Source: Novosphingobium panipatense
GTDB lineage: Bacteria > Pseudomonadota > Alphaproteobacteria > Sphingomonadales > Sphingomonadaceae
DNA: 64,000 nt
Assembly (NCBI RefSeq): GCF_002149965.1
Contig: NZ_MSQB01000005.1
Location: forward strand, 1-64,000
Direction of reading: 5' to 3'
The stretch's first letter is position 1; every line of letters begins with the position of its first letter. The notes below the pieces were generated by a model that did not search any database, was not told the DNA's origin, and worked only from the letters and a program-made list of their open reading frames with translations. Shown in pieces: positions 27,312 to 36,633 of the stretch. A program made the translations under genes and the position numbers.

Positions 27312-27676
27312 CCACCGCTACCGAAGCCAAGCCTGCACGCCAGCGTCCGGCGGCAGTCATCCTCACCGCCAATGCCGAAGCCCGCATCGCCAAGCTGATG
27401 AGCGAAGCGCCCGAAGGCACTATCGGCGTGCGCCTCTCCACCCCGCGCCGGGGCTGCTCGGGGCTGGCCTATTCGGTGGACTACGTCAGTGAGGAAAAGC
27501 CCTTCGACGAGAAGATCGAGACCCCCGGCGGCCTGTTCTACATCGACGGCGCCTCGGTGCTCTACCTGATCGGCAGCACCATGGACTGGGTGGAAGACGA
27601 CTTCACCGCCGGTTTTGTGTTCGCCAACCCCAATGCCAAGGGTTCGTGCGGCTGCGGCGAGAGCTTTACGGTCTAA
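27308..27676 (+). CDS. sufA: SufA/IscA-type Fe-S carrier
   Basis: The 122-residue A-type carrier shows the three cluster-binding cysteines C50 (RRGCSGLAY), C114 and C116 (GSCGCGESF) and the fold signature YSVDYVSEEKPFDEKIE. It accepts clusters from SufBCD and delivers them to target proteins. It starts in ATGA overlap with the GNAT gene and is the last gene of the operon; a convergent lipoprotein gene ends 4 bases beyond it. Confidence 0.95.
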   Translation: MTTATEAKPARQRPAAVILTANAEARIAKLMSEAPEGTIGVRLSTPRRGCSGLAYSVDYVSEEKPFDEKIETPGGLFYIDGASVLYLIGSTMDWVEDDFTAGFVFANPNAKGSCGCGESFTV

Positions 27677-27680
27677 AACC

Positions 27681-28160
27681 CTACTTGCGCAGCGCCGCGA
27701 TGCAGGCCGCGCGATCGACATCCTGCCCGTCCGACACCCGCCGCGCATCGATGAACGACGCGCGCGGCTCCTTCGAGGAGGCGGAGGGGTAGAGATAGAT
27801 GTCCAGCAGGCAGGCCTTGCCGGTGAACTGCAGCTTGCGCGCGTCGCCTTCCCAGACGTTGAGACGCGGCTCCCCGAACATGCGCACCAGCTGGCTCTCG
27901 TTCGATCCGATCACGCCTTCCGCGCCCGGAATCGCCTGAAAACTGGGATCGCGCGCCGTATGCGTGGGCTGACGGACATTGGGAACCTGCGTCCCGCGCC
28001 TGGGCGGATTCGGCTTGCCGGCCACCCCGCCGCCCCCGCCACCGGATGTGCTGGCGCACCCGGCAAGCAGCAGGGCAAGCCCCGCGGCGGCAAAAGCAGC
28101 GCGCAGGCGGGAAGGCTGAATCATCGGAATGGCGGCTGCCGCCCAGCGGTCTTGAGTCAT
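27681..28160 (-). CDS. Putative lipoprotein of unknown function
   Basis: The protein is 159 residues from the ATG at 28160, or 147 from the ATG at 28124. The lipobox LLLAGC places it in the cell envelope, followed by a Gly-rich and Pro-rich linker. The folded part has ESQLVRMFGEPRLNVWEGDARKLQFTGKACLLDIYLYPS, resembling small SmpA/OmlA-like sphingomonad envelope proteins, and ends with a conserved pair of Cys (CLLD and ACIAALRK). GGAG lies upstream of 28160. It is convergent with sufA and divergent from the adenosine kinase gene. I do not recognise a named family. Confidence 0.75.
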   Translation of the reverse strand: MTQDRWAAAAIPMIQPSRLRAAFAAAGLALLLAGCASTSGGGGGGVAGKPNPPRRGTQVPNVRQPTHTARDPSFQAIPGAEGVIGSNESQLVRMFGEPRLNVWEGDARKLQFTGKACLLDIYLYPSASSKEPRASFIDARRVSDGQDVDRAACIAALRK

Positions 28161-28278
28161 GGTCGCGCTCCGCATCGCCCGGCCTTCGCACGGTGTCAAC
28201 TCTCGCCGCGCTTGCGAAGCGGCGGCCCGCGCGCTACTCGCGACACAACTTCCAGACAATCCAAGGACTCTCTTTCGC

Positions 28279-29283
28279 ATGGCTGAACCCACCGTGCCGC
28301 CCGCCTTTGACGTGATTGCCATCGGCAACGCCATCATCGACGTGATCGCCAACTGCAACGACGCGCTGATCGAGGAACTCGGTCTTTCGCGCGGCGGCAT
28401 GATGCTGATCGACGCGCAGCAGGCCGAAAGCCTCTACGCCGCCATGGGCCCGGCCCGCGAGATCTCGGGCGGTTCGGCCGCCAACACCCTGGCCGGCCTG
28501 GCCGCACTGGGCGCGAAGTGCGCCTTCATCGGCCAGGTCGCCGAAGACCAGCTGGGCGAAGTCTTCACCCATGACATCCGCGCCGGCGGCATCGCCTTCG
28601 ACGTGCCCGCCCGCGCCGGCGTGCCCACTGCGCGCTGCCTGATCTTCGTGACGCCGGACGGCCAGCGCACGATGAACACCTTCCTCGGCGCATCGCAGCA
28701 CCTCCCCGCCGAAGCACTGGACGAGAGCGCCATCGCCAACGCCGCCGTGCTCTACCTCGAAGGCTACCTCTGGGATCCCGAGGAACCGCGCGCCGCAATG
28801 CGCAAGGCCATCGAAGCCGCCCGCGCCGCAGGCCGCAAGATCGCCTTCACCCCTTCGGAATGCTTCGTGATCGACCGTCACCGCGCCGACTTCCTCGACC
28901 TGATCGAGACCGGCAAGATCGACGTGCTGTTCTGCAACGAGCACGAAATGGCCGCCCTCGTCGGCCATGACGATTTCGAAAAGGGCGTTGCCCAGCTCGC
29001 GCCGCAGATTCCGGTGCTCGTGGTCACGCGCGGCGCCCAGGGCGCGGTCGCGATCTCGGGCGGACAGCGCGCCGAAGTCGGCGCCGAGCCGATCGAGCGC
29101 GTCGTCGACACCACCGGCGCAGGCGATCTCTTCGCCGCCGGCTTCCTGTTCGGCCATGTGCGCGGCAAGAGCCTCGAAGAGAGCCTCCAGTACGGCGCGA
29201 TCTGCGCCTGCGAGATCATCTCGCACTACGGCGCCCGCCCCGAGGCCGACCTCAAGGCACTGATTTCCGAACGCGTCGGCTGA
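28279..29283 (+). CDS. Adenosine kinase (PfkB family)
   Basis: This 334-residue sugar/nucleoside kinase has the N-terminal signature GNAIIDVIANCNDALIEEL, the substrate-binding GGSAANTLAGLAALG near residue 65 and the PfkB C-terminal motif DTTGAGDLFAAGFLFG with catalytic Asp near residue 281. It would phosphorylate adenosine to AMP for purine salvage. The ATG at 28279 has AAGGA upstream; the frame open further up has no good site. Adenosine is the usual substrate of this alphaproteobacterial group, but a related nucleoside cannot be excluded. A terminator follows. Confidence 0.9.
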   Translation: MAEPTVPPAFDVIAIGNAIIDVIANCNDALIEELGLSRGGMMLIDAQQAESLYAAMGPAREISGGSAANTLAGLAALGAKCAFIGQVAEDQLGEVFTHDIRAGGIAFDVPARAGVPTARCLIFVTPDGQRTMNTFLGASQHLPAEALDESAIANAAVLYLEGYLWDPEEPRAAMRKAIEAARAAGRKIAFTPSECFVIDRHRADFLDLIETGKIDVLFCNEHEMAALVGHDDFEKGVAQLAPQIPVLVVTRGAQGAVAISGGQRAEVGAEPIERVVDTTGAGDLFAAGFLFGHVRGKSLEESLQYGAICACEIISHYGARPEADLKALISERVG

Positions 29284-29306
29284 TCCGGCTCAGGCCTCAA
29301 GTCATG

Positions 29307-29338
29307 AAGGGCTCCGTTCGCAGGGACGGGGCCCTTCT
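29307..29338 (+). terminator. Terminator after the adenosine kinase gene
   Basis: AAGGGCtCCGT (29307) pairs with ACGGgGCCCTT (29326-29336), followed by CTT. It argues against starting the next gene at 29304, whose ATG lies at the foot of this hairpin. Confidence 0.65.
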
Positions 29339-29387
29339 TGCATGCCCGACGTTGACGGCAGCGGCCATGCAGGACAGTCTGTCCCGC

Positions 29388-29900
29388 ATGGCCCAGAACG
29401 AACCGATCCTGATCGATTTCGAAGCGAGCTGCCTGCCCGAATACGGACTTTCCTTTCCGATCGAAGTGGCCGCCGCGCGGATCGACGGGCAGAGCCGCGC
29501 CTGGCTGATCCGGCCCCTGCCGGTGTGGAAGACCTGGGACTGGTCGGAAGAGGCCGAGGCCCTTCACGGCATATCCATCGCGACTCTCGAATCGGAAGGC
29601 CTGCCGCCCGAGCAGGTCCTGTCCGAGCTCACCGCCTTCGTCGGCCTGCGAGAGCCTTACTCGGATGCCGATCTCGACCAGTACTGGCTGGAAACACTGT
29701 GCCAGGGAATAGGTGCAGGACTACCCTTCGCGATCCGCTTCCTCGGCGAATGGATGGCCGCACGGGGCTGCACACGCCCGGAAGTGGACGCCGCGCTGGA
29801 AGAAGCGCGCATCCGCCTGCCCCAGGCGCATCTGGCCCGGGCGGACGCCAAGCGCCTGGCCCTGGTGGTACGCCTGCTGATGGAAAACGAGCCCGCATGA
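29388..29900 (+). CDS. DnaQ-like 3'-5' exonuclease fold protein
   Basis: The 170-residue protein begins with ILIDFEASCLPEYGLSFPIEVAAA, the Asp-x-Glu motif (D10, E12) of the DEDD exonuclease fold. Near the end it has HLARADAKRLALVVRLL, where the His and Asp five residues apart fit the third motif of the DEDDh type. It may trim RNA or DNA ends. The start is uncertain: ATGs at 29367 and 29388 are both possible. Its stop overlaps the ATGA start of the next gene, so the two are coupled. Confidence 0.75.
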   Translation: MAQNEPILIDFEASCLPEYGLSFPIEVAAARIDGQSRAWLIRPLPVWKTWDWSEEAEALHGISIATLESEGLPPEQVLSELTAFVGLREPYSDADLDQYWLETLCQGIGAGLPFAIRFLGEWMAARGCTRPEVDAALEEARIRLPQAHLARADAKRLALVVRLLMENEPA

Positions 29901-30313
29901 TCACCCGCGAAGCGACGATGCTGCGCATCCACGTCCCCGTCGCGCAGGAAACGCTGACCGCCATGCTGGGCGGCGACGGTGGGGCAGCGGAGCGCGACCC
30001 GGTGCTGGGCGCCATCCTCGAAACGATCCGCGAGGACAACCAGCTCGGCAATTTCGGTTACTACAAGGGCGTTGTGGAAATGGGCCTAGGCTGGGAAAGC
30101 TTCGTGCCGGGCCACGATGCGACGCCGACTCTGGGCGAACCCGGCAAGGCCAGCCTTTCTCCCACGGTCGTCGTCAAGGTACACGCCCCCTGCCGCCCCG
30201 AGGATCCCGCGTTCCGCCGGGCCGTGGACCGCATCATGGCGATCCACCCCTGGGAAACCCCGGTGATGGAGATCGCGCCGCTGCGCCTCGTCTGCCGGGA
30301 GATCAGTAGGTAG
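29897..30313 (+). CDS. NIF3/CutA-like domain protein
   Basis: This 138-residue protein has the segment IHVPVAQETLTAML at its start and AIHPWETPVMEIAPLRLV at its end. The latter resembles the HPYEEPAYDI motif of the PII/CutA-like domain found in NIF3/YqfO proteins. Function is unknown; such domains bind metals or nucleotides in trimers. It is translationally coupled to the exonuclease-like gene (ATGA at 29897). Its last 11 bases overlap the end of the convergent gene on the minus strand. Confidence 0.7.
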   Translation: MITREATMLRIHVPVAQETLTAMLGGDGGAAERDPVLGAILETIREDNQLGNFGYYKGVVEMGLGWESFVPGHDATPTLGEPGKASLSPTVVVKVHAPCRPEDPAFRRAVDRIMAIHPWETPVMEIAPLRLVCREISR

Positions 30314-30890
30314 CGGGCTGGCCGTATCCCTGCTCCTGCCCGCCGGAACCTTGCGGAACAGATTGGGCCGGAATCTGAACAGGAGGCTGCATGCCCGGCT
30401 GGGCCGACTGGAACCGCGCCAGACACTCCGCCTTACGCTGCTCCCGCGCGTCGGAATAGCTCTGCGCCGTCCGGCCCGGCAGGGCGCAATCGCGCTCCGG
30501 CCTGACGGGCACCTTGGCCTGGCAACCTTCCTCGGTGGCGAAGAGATTGTCGGCACAGTCGGCCAGCGCCGCCACGTCGGCATCGTGCTGGGCGCGGCAG
30601 CTTGCCGTCCAGCGCTGCTTGTAGGACAGCTCCGCGAAGTTCAGGCAGTCCTGGTATTCCTGCTGCGCGGCCTGCTGGCGGCGGGACTGTTCCTCCTGCT
30701 CGCGGGCTTGCGCCCTGGCCCGGAAGTCTTCCTGCTTCTGCCGGGCCTCCTGCTCGGCCAGTACCCGCGCTTCCTGGCGGGAGGCCTGACCCGGCAGGAA
30801 CACGCCGTAGTAATAGCCCACCCCAGCGCCGGCGAGCAGGGCCGCCGCCGCCAGCGAGGCCTTCAGTGCGGTGTCGACCTTACTCGCCAT
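30303..30890 (-). CDS. Membrane-anchored protein with coiled coil, function unknown
   Basis: The 195-residue protein has an N-terminal membrane segment ([27 protein letters not shown], residues 8-34). A Gln/Glu/Arg-rich helical region at about residues 38-78 is a probable coiled coil, then comes a Cys-containing region (five Cys between residues 82 and 155) and a Pro/Gln/Gly-rich tail. It probably sits in the periplasm on an inner-membrane anchor. It starts inside the last codons of purD with an 11-base overlap, so it is likely cotranslated with purD. I do not recognise a family. Confidence 0.72.
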   Translation of the reverse strand: MASKVDTALKASLAAAALLAGAGVGYYYGVFLPGQASRQEARVLAEQEARQKQEDFRARAQAREQEEQSRRQQAAQQEYQDCLNFAELSYKQRWTASCRAQHDADVAALADCADNLFATEEGCQAKVPVRPERDCALPGRTAQSYSDAREQRKAECLARFQSAQPGMQPPVQIPAQSVPQGSGGQEQGYGQPATY

Positions 30891-32166
30891 GGGCCTTCTC
30901 GCGCGCCACTTCGCGCCAGCCGATGTCGCGGCGGCAGAACCCGGTGGGGAAATCGAGCGCGTCCACGGCGGCATAGGCACGGCCCTGTGCTTCGCTGACC
31001 GAAGCCCCGCGCGCCGTCACATTGAGCACGCGGCCGCCGCTGGCGACCAGCTGCCCGTCCTTCATGGCCGTGCCCGCATGGAAGACCTTGGCGCTCTCCG
31101 CCTCGGCCGCCGCAATTCCGCCAATCGCGCCGCCCTTTTCCGGCGTGCCGGGATAGCCGTTCGCCGCCATCACCACGGTCAGCGCGGTATCGCGGCTGAA
31201 CTTAGGCGGCGCGATCGCCGCCAACCGGTCATCGGCACAGGCATGGAGCAGCTCGACCAGATCCGATTCGAGGCGCAGCATCATGACCTGGCACTCGGGA
31301 TCGCCGAAACGGCAGTTGTATTCGATCAGCTTGGGACCCTCGCGGGTCAGCATCACGCCCAGGAACAGCACGCCGGAATAAGGCGTGCCCTCGTTTTCCA
31401 GCTGGCGCACGGTGGGGGCGATGATGCGCTCCAGCACTTCGGCTTCCAGCGCGGGCGTCAGCACCGGGGCAGGGCTATAGGCCCCCATGCCGCCGGTATT
31501 CGGGCCGGTATCGCCGTCGCCCACCCGCTTGTGATCCTGCGCCGAGGCGAAGGGGACGATGGTGGACCCGTCGGTCAGCGCGAAGAAGCTGGCTTCCTCG
31601 CCTTCCATGAATTCCTCGATCACCGCCTCTGCGCCCGCCTCGCCGAAGCGGCCCGAGAAGATCTCGCGCACGGCTTCCTCGGCCTCGGCCATGGTCATGG
31701 CCACGGTCACGCCCTTGCCTGCCGCCAGCCCGTCGGCCTTGATGACGACCGGTGCGCCGAACTTCGCCAGCGCTGCCATGGCATCGCCCTCGCTGGAGAC
31801 GCGCTCATACCCGGCGGTGGGGATCCCTGCGCGTTCGCAGAGGTCCTTGGTGAAGCCCTTGGACCCTTCGAGCTGGGCCGCCGCCTGGCTGGGGCCGAAC
31901 ACCGAGAAGCCTTCCGCCCTGAGCGAATCGGAGAGACCATCCACCAGCGGCGCTTCCGGTCCGACCACCACCAGGCCGACGACATTCGCCTCGCAGAAGG
32001 CAATGACCGCACCGTGATCGGTGACATCGAGGTCGATGCAGCTTGCCACCTCGGCAATGCCCGGATTACCGGGGGCAGCCCAGAGCGCGTCGCAGAGCGG
32101 GGATTGCGCCAGCTTCCAGGCCAGCGCATGTTCGCGGCCGCCCGAGCCCAGAAGAAGGATGTTCAT
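30880..32166 (-). CDS. purD: Phosphoribosylamine-glycine ligase (GARS)
   Basis: This 428-residue ATP-grasp enzyme performs the second step of purine synthesis, joining glycine to phosphoribosylamine. Seen are [48 protein letters not shown], the ATP-grasp core [17 protein letters not shown], and [12 protein letters not shown]. Length is normal. Its start codon overlaps the start of the divergent xseA gene by a base, so its promoter must lie in or over xseA coding sequence. Confidence 0.97.
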   Translation of the reverse strand: MNILLLGSGGREHALAWKLAQSPLCDALWAAPGNPGIAEVASCIDLDVTDHGAVIAFCEANVVGLVVVGPEAPLVDGLSDSLRAEGFSVFGPSQAAAQLEGSKGFTKDLCERAGIPTAGYERVSSEGDAMAALAKFGAPVVIKADGLAAGKGVTVAMTMAEAEEAVREIFSGRFGEAGAEAVIEEFMEGEEASFFALTDGSTIVPFASAQDHKRVGDGDTGPNTGGMGAYSPAPVLTPALEAEVLERIIAPTVRQLENEGTPYSGVLFLGVMLTREGPKLIEYNCRFGDPECQVMMLRLESDLVELLHACADDRLAAIAPPKFSRDTALTVVMAANGYPGTPEKGGAIGGIAAAEAESAKVFHAGTAMKDGQLVASGGRVLNVTARGASVSEAQGRAYAAVDALDFPTGFCRRDIGWREVAREKAHGE

Positions 32167-33677
32167 TGCCTGTGCCTTTCGATGACGACGAATTCGATGA
32201 CGGTCGTTCGGGTGGGCTGGTAGCGAAGCAAGCGGCCGGGGACAACGCTGCGCCGCTTTCGATCAGCGAGATTTCGAACCTCCTGAAGCGCACGGTGGAG
32301 GATCGTTTCGGCTTCGTTCGCCTGCGCGGCGAGCTTTCCGGCGTGAAGCGGGCGGCATCGGGCCATCTCTACTGCGCGCTCAAGGACGACAAGGCGGTGA
32401 TCGACGGCGTCATGTGGCGCGGCGGGGCGCAGCGGCTCGCCTTCCGCCCCGAGGACGGCATCGAGGTGATCGCCACCGGCAAGCTCACCACTTATCCCGG
32501 TCGCTCGAAATACCAGGTCGTGATCGAGAGCATGGAGATCGCGGGCGAAGGCGCGCTGCTGGCGCTGCTGGAAAAGCTGCGCGCGCGGCTGGCGGCGGAA
32601 GGCCTCTTCGCCCCTGAACGCAAGCGCGAACTGCCGTTCCTGCCGCGCGTGATCGGCGTGGTGACCTCCCCCACCGGCGCGGTGATCCGCGATATTCTCC
32701 ACCGTCTGGCCGATCGCTTCCCCAGCCATGTGCTGGTCTGGCCGGTGCTGGTGCAGGGCGAAGGCTCGGCACAACAAGTGGCCAATGCCGTGCGCGGCTT
32801 CTCGGCGATTCGCCCCGGCGGTCCGGTGCCGCGCCCCGACCTGGTGATCGTGGCGCGCGGCGGCGGCTCGATCGAGGACTTATGGTCGTTCAACGAGGAA
32901 GTGGTGGTTCGCGCCGTGGCCGAATCGTCGATCCCGGTGATCTCCGCCGTGGGCCACGAGACCGACACCACGCTCTGCGACTATGCGGCCGACCGCCGCG
33001 CCCCCACGCCCACCGCCGCCGCCGAAATGGCCGTGCCGGTGCGCCTGGAACTGGCCGCCACGCTGGATGAACTGGCCTATCGCAAGCGCCGCTGCGCCCT
33101 GCGTCCGGTCACGCTCGGACGCGAGCGGCTCGAAGCCCGCGTCCAGCGTCTGCCCCGGCCCGAGGCGATTCTCGCGGCCAAGGCCCAGAAGCTGGACGAA
33201 CTTTCCGAACGCCTGCGCCGGGGCCTGCGCGACGAGGCCGCCGCCAAGCGCGAACAGCTTGGCCGCACCGCCTCGCGCCTCTCGCTGCCGCTGCTGCGCC
33301 ACCGCATGGAACGCAGCGAGGAACGGCTGGCCCGCACCGGCCTGATCCCGCGCCTGCTGACCCGCCGCTGGGCCATGGCGCGCGACGGGCTTGCCCCGGT
33401 ATCGCGGGTGCTGCCGCAGCTCGATCCGAAACGCCCGCTGGAACGCGGCTATGTCCTGGCCAAAGGGCCGGACGGACGTGCGCTCACCAGCCGCGCGGCG
33501 GCCTCGCGAGAGACCCTGCTGACGCTGGAATTCCGCGACGGCGAACTCACCGTTGCCGTGGGGGCCGAAGCCCCCGCTCCGGCCGTGAAAGCCGCCGAAC
33601 CGGCCGCCGAGGGTGCAGCCCCCAAGCGTCCCGCGCGACCGAAGACGGACCCGTCGCGGCAGGGCGATTTGTTTTGA
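32166..33677 (+). CDS. xseA: Exodeoxyribonuclease VII large subunit
   Basis: The 503-residue protein has an acidic N-terminal tail (FDDDEFDD) and then an OB-fold domain [29 protein letters not shown]. The catalytic domain follows with [33 protein letters not shown] and [28 protein letters not shown], then a Arg-rich coiled coil. It degrades single-stranded DNA together with XseB. I place the start at TTG 32166, because AAGAAGGA ends 6 bases upstream; GTG 32172 is the alternative. The ribosome site lies inside purD antisense sequence. Confidence 0.93.
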   Translation: MPVPFDDDEFDDGRSGGLVAKQAAGDNAAPLSISEISNLLKRTVEDRFGFVRLRGELSGVKRAASGHLYCALKDDKAVIDGVMWRGGAQRLAFRPEDGIEVIATGKLTTYPGRSKYQVVIESMEIAGEGALLALLEKLRARLAAEGLFAPERKRELPFLPRVIGVVTSPTGAVIRDILHRLADRFPSHVLVWPVLVQGEGSAQQVANAVRGFSAIRPGGPVPRPDLVIVARGGGSIEDLWSFNEEVVVRAVAESSIPVISAVGHETDTTLCDYAADRRAPTPTAAAEMAVPVRLELAATLDELAYRKRRCALRPVTLGRERLEARVQRLPRPEAILAAKAQKLDELSERLRRGLRDEAAAKREQLGRTASRLSLPLLRHRMERSEERLARTGLIPRLLTRRWAMARDGLAPVSRVLPQLDPKRPLERGYVLAKGPDGRALTSRAAASRETLLTLEFRDGELTVAVGAEAPAPAVKAAEPAAEGAAPKRPARPKTDPSRQGDLF

Positions 33678-33704
33678 CCGCCGCGCTCTGCTAGGATTCG
33701 CGTC

Positions 33705-33908
33705 ATGCTTATGTCTTCTGCCGACCGCCCCGCCAAGCTCGCCTACGGACCCAACGGATTCCGGGTGCTGAGCGGCGGACAATTCGTGCTCTGCGCCGTC
33801 ACCGGCGAGAAGATCCCGCTGGAGGAACTGCGCTACTGGAGCGCCGAGTTCCAGGAACCTTACGCTTCCGCCGAAATCGCGACCAAGCGCCTCACCGGAA
33901 AGGCATGA
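33705..33908 (+). CDS. DUF2093 small protein
   Basis: The 67-residue protein contains KLAYGPNGFRVLSGGQFVLCAVTGEKIPLEELRYWS, the conserved core of the alphaproteobacterial DUF2093 family. The Cys and Trp are conserved in that family; function is unknown. It lies 27 bases after xseA and overlaps the M23 peptidase gene by four bases (ATGA), so it is cotranscribed with both. Confidence 0.9.
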   Translation: MLMSSADRPAKLAYGPNGFRVLSGGQFVLCAVTGEKIPLEELRYWSAEFQEPYASAEIATKRLTGKA

Positions 33909-34780
33909 TCTTCCGCAAGGCCCACGCGGCATCGCTGGTTCTGGGTGGTGCCGTAGCCCTTTCGGTGCTGGCCTGGAACGGGCTGGCCGCGCAATCGACC
34001 GCGCCCGTCGCGCCTGCGGCAGCCGGAAGCCTTACCTATAACGGCGAGCTGACCCAGGGCGGCTGGATGCGCGGCAGGGTTCCCGCGGGCACGGGCGCGC
34101 TGGCGCTGAACGGCCAGCCGGTGCAGATCGCCCCTGACGGTTCGTGGTTCGCCGCGTTCGACCGCGATGCGGGCACGATCGCCACGCTCACGGCCACCCT
34201 GAACGGCCGCAGGATCTCGCAGCCGGTCGCGGTTTCGCCCCGCGCCTGGCAGATCGAGCACGTCAACATCGCCCGCAAGCCCGGTGGACCGAGCGAGGCC
34301 TTCATGGCGATCCGCCGCCCGGAACTCGACCGCATCAATGCCGCCCGCGCCATGAAGACCGATGCGCAGGGCTGGCGCCAGCACTTCATCTGGCCCGCCA
34401 AGGGGCGCATTTCCGGCCGCTTCGGCTCCCAGCGCGTCTATCGCGGCGAGCCGGGCGCCTATCATTCGGGGCTCGACATCGCCACCGGCACCAGCGGCAC
34501 GCCGTTCGTGGCCCCGGCCGACGGCGTGGTGATCCTTGCCGCCGAGAAGCCCTTCACGCTCGAAGGCAACCTGCTGATGCTGGACCACGGCATGGGGCTG
34601 AACAGCGCCTTCCTGCATTGCTCGCAGATCCTGGTGAAGCAAGGCGATCACGTCCGGCAGGGTCAGGTGATCGGCAAGATCGGCATGTCCGGCCGCGCCA
34701 CGGGACCGCATCTGCACTGGTCGATTAAGTGGAACGAAGCGCGGCTCGATCCGATCCTGTTCACCGGCCCGATGAACTGA
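33905..34780 (+). CDS. M23-family peptidoglycan endopeptidase
   Basis: The 291-residue precursor has a signal peptide or anchor to about residue 30, a beta-rich middle domain, and a lysostaphin-type M23 domain. Zinc ligands are H187-x3-D191 in AYHSGLDIATG and the H269-L-H271 pair in GPHLHWS. All are present, so it is probably active on peptidoglycan cross-links in the periplasm. It overlaps the DUF2093 gene and is followed at once by a family 1 repeat. Length and layout resemble other sphingomonad M23 proteins. Confidence 0.92.
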   Translation: MIFRKAHAASLVLGGAVALSVLAWNGLAAQSTAPVAPAAAGSLTYNGELTQGGWMRGRVPAGTGALALNGQPVQIAPDGSWFAAFDRDAGTIATLTATLNGRRISQPVAVSPRAWQIEHVNIARKPGGPSEAFMAIRRPELDRINAARAMKTDAQGWRQHFIWPAKGRISGRFGSQRVYRGEPGAYHSGLDIATGTSGTPFVAPADGVVILAAEKPFTLEGNLLMLDHGMGLNSAFLHCSQILVKQGDHVRQGQVIGKIGMSGRATGPHLHWSIKWNEARLDPILFTGPMN

Positions 34781-34788
34781 GAGAGTCT

Positions 34789-34899
34789 GTTTGAAAATCC
34801 GCCGCAGGCGGATTTTGGCGGCACCGGCGCTCTCCCCCACCCGACCTCCCACAAGTGTATCCTGATGGGAAGTCGGGTGGGGGAGAGCGCCGGTGCCGC
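34789..34899. repeat. Family 1 palindromic repeat, copy D (right hairpin missing)
   Basis: It opens with GTTTGAAAA and the left hairpin AAAATCCGCC-GCA-GGCGGATTTT (34794-34816). Central arms at 34817-34850 and 34867-34899 follow, with a loop containing TATCCTGAT. No right-hand hairpin follows. The nearby sequence 34893-34976 could be read as coding for the next gene but shows no ribosome site. Confidence 0.9.
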
Positions 34900-34976
34900 A
34901 GCTTCGCCGAGAACGATTACGGGCTGTTGCAGAGAAAGCGGGTTGCGGCCTGCGCCGGAATGCTTATCCCGCCCTT

Positions 34977-35957
34977 GTGCGCCGCACCATCGCCCTTCTC
35001 GTCCTGCTGGCCCTGCTGCCCCTGACCTGGGGGCGCACGCCGCAGCAGCCCAAGTTCAAGCGCTTCGAGCTTTCGTTCAGCCCGCTTGCCCTGCCCCCCG
35101 CGCCGCGCGTGAAGGCGCGGCTCGGCGCGTTTCGGCTGGAGGAAGTCTGGCAGGCGCATAGCCGCACCCATTCCTTCGGCAGCTATTCCGCGCTGCTCCT
35201 GCGCAAGGGCGGCACGATGCTGGCGCTCAGCGATTCGGGCGGATTTCTCGAATTCAGCGCGCCCGGCCGCGCGCAGACCGAAAGCCGAATGGGCGACCTG
35301 CCCCTTTCGAAGGATGCCGACAAGGCCGCTCGCGACGTCGAATCGGCGACGCAGGACGAGCGGGGCATGATCTGGCTCGGCCTCGAAGGCCGCAACGCCA
35401 TCTACCGGATGAACCCGGACTACGAGATCGAGCGCAAGGCCAGCCCCGTCGTCATGAAGGACTGGGGCGTCAATTCCGGCCCCGAAGCGCTGACCCGTCT
35501 TCATGACGGTCGATTCGTGGCGCTGCGGGAAGGCTATCTGGGCTGGAGCGACCACTTGCACCAGGCCGCGCTGTTCCGGGGCGACCCCACCGAGCACCCC
35601 GACGGCCAGGGCTTCACGCTGGACGCGCCCACGGGCTTCAGCCCCACCGACATGGCGCAATTGCCCGATGGACGCCTGCTGATCCTGATGCGGCGCCTGA
35701 TCTGGCCCATGCCCCAGCGCTTCGCGGGGCGCATCGCGATCGGCGACCCGAAGACGATTCGTCCCGGCGGAACCTGGAAAGTCACCGAAGTAGCGCGGCT
35801 GTCCTCCGACCTGCCGATCGACAACTTCGAGGGTATCGCCATCGCCCCCCGTCCCGACGGGCGACTGACGGTCTGGCTGATCTCCGACGACAACTATTCG
35901 CCGCTCCAGCGGACGCTGATCTGGAAAATGAGCGTCGATCCGGCCGAGCTGCCCTGA
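34977..35957 (+). CDS. Esterase-like activity of phytase family protein
   Basis: From GTG 34977 the protein is 326 residues with a signal sequence VRRTIALLVLLALLPLTWG; a longer frame opens at GTG 34893 inside the repeat. The body contains DKAARDVESATQDERGMIWLGLEGRNAIYRM, a probable beta-propeller strand, PTDMAQLPDGRLLILMRRL, and DNFEGIAIAPRPDGRLTVWLISDDNYSPLQRTLIW, a typical C-terminal segment of the phytase-like esterase family. It is probably a periplasmic enzyme. The substrate is unknown and the start is uncertain. Confidence 0.8.
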   Translation: MRRTIALLVLLALLPLTWGRTPQQPKFKRFELSFSPLALPPAPRVKARLGAFRLEEVWQAHSRTHSFGSYSALLLRKGGTMLALSDSGGFLEFSAPGRAQTESRMGDLPLSKDADKAARDVESATQDERGMIWLGLEGRNAIYRMNPDYEIERKASPVVMKDWGVNSGPEALTRLHDGRFVALREGYLGWSDHLHQAALFRGDPTEHPDGQGFTLDAPTGFSPTDMAQLPDGRLLILMRRLIWPMPQRFAGRIAIGDPKTIRPGGTWKVTEVARLSSDLPIDNFEGIAIAPRPDGRLTVWLISDDNYSPLQRTLIWKMSVDPAELP

Positions 35958-35998
35958 GGCACAATGGTATTTCGCTGAAACGACGCAGCCCTTGCCGT

Positions 35999-36090
35999 AC
36001 GTCATCCTGAACTTGTTTCAGGATCCATCTCGGAACATCGACGGCGGTCTGCTCGGCACAATGGATCCTGAACCAAGTTCAGGATGACGT
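35999..36090. repeat. Family 2 inverted repeat, copy 2
   Basis: Arms at 35999-36028 and 36061-36090 match at 29 of 30 positions (one arm has ACC where the other predicts ACA). It occupies the space between the convergent esterase-like gene and rpmB. The rest of this 273-base gap shows no gene. Confidence 0.9.
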
Positions 36091-36230
36091 TGCTTTTGGA
36101 GCAGCCGTCGGTTCACGAAGAGCCGGTTTTCAGCCACCCACGCAAAACCCGGACATGCGAAAAGGCGCGCAAGCCAGCTTGCACGCCCTTCGCGAGACCA
36201 TGTCTTCGCTCCCCGAAGGGAGCGGAAGAA

Positions 36231-36515
36231 TCAGGCGGCCTGCTTCTTCTTCAGCTCGCGCTTCACCTTGACGGCGCGGTTGCTGAGCTTGGCGTCCGAG
36301 GTCTTCAGCAGCCAGTTGTCGAGGCCACCGTTGTGCTCGACCGAGCGCAGGCCGTGGGTCGAGACGCGGAACTTGAAGCTGCGCTCAAGACCGTCCGACA
36401 GCAGCGTGACGTTCTGAAGATTGGGAAGGAAGACGCGCTTGGTCTTGTTGTTGGCGTGGCTGACGTTGCAGCCGACCTGGCGGCCCTTGCCGGTCAGTTC
36501 GCAGATGCGGGACAT
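36231..36515 (-). CDS. rpmB: Ribosomal protein L28
   Basis: The 94-residue basic protein starts [33 protein letters not shown], the L28 signature, and ends in a Lys-rich tail ([10 protein letters not shown]). It is part of the large ribosomal subunit. It is a single-gene unit here, divergent from tadA with 118 bases between. The two cysteines of the zinc-binding form (CELTGK and GCNV) are seen in part; a second pair is absent, as in the C-minus form. Confidence 0.97.
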   Translation of the reverse strand: MSRICELTGKGRQVGCNVSHANNKTKRVFLPNLQNVTLLSDGLERSFKFRVSTHGLRSVEHNGGLDNWLLKTSDAKLSNRAVKVKRELKKKQAA

Positions 36516-36633
36516 GTCTCTAACTCTCGCTCGAAAAAATTCTGTGGCCGTAGAAACGGGAAGGCGCGCCCTTAGCGATTCCCTGGGGGAAGGTCAAGTT
36601 GCGCACAGCTTTTTGAAGGTCTAGCGCATTGCC

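Noticed and set aside
36084-36575. Plus-strand open frame covering rpmB
   Set aside because: It is antisense to ribosomal protein L28, which is certain.
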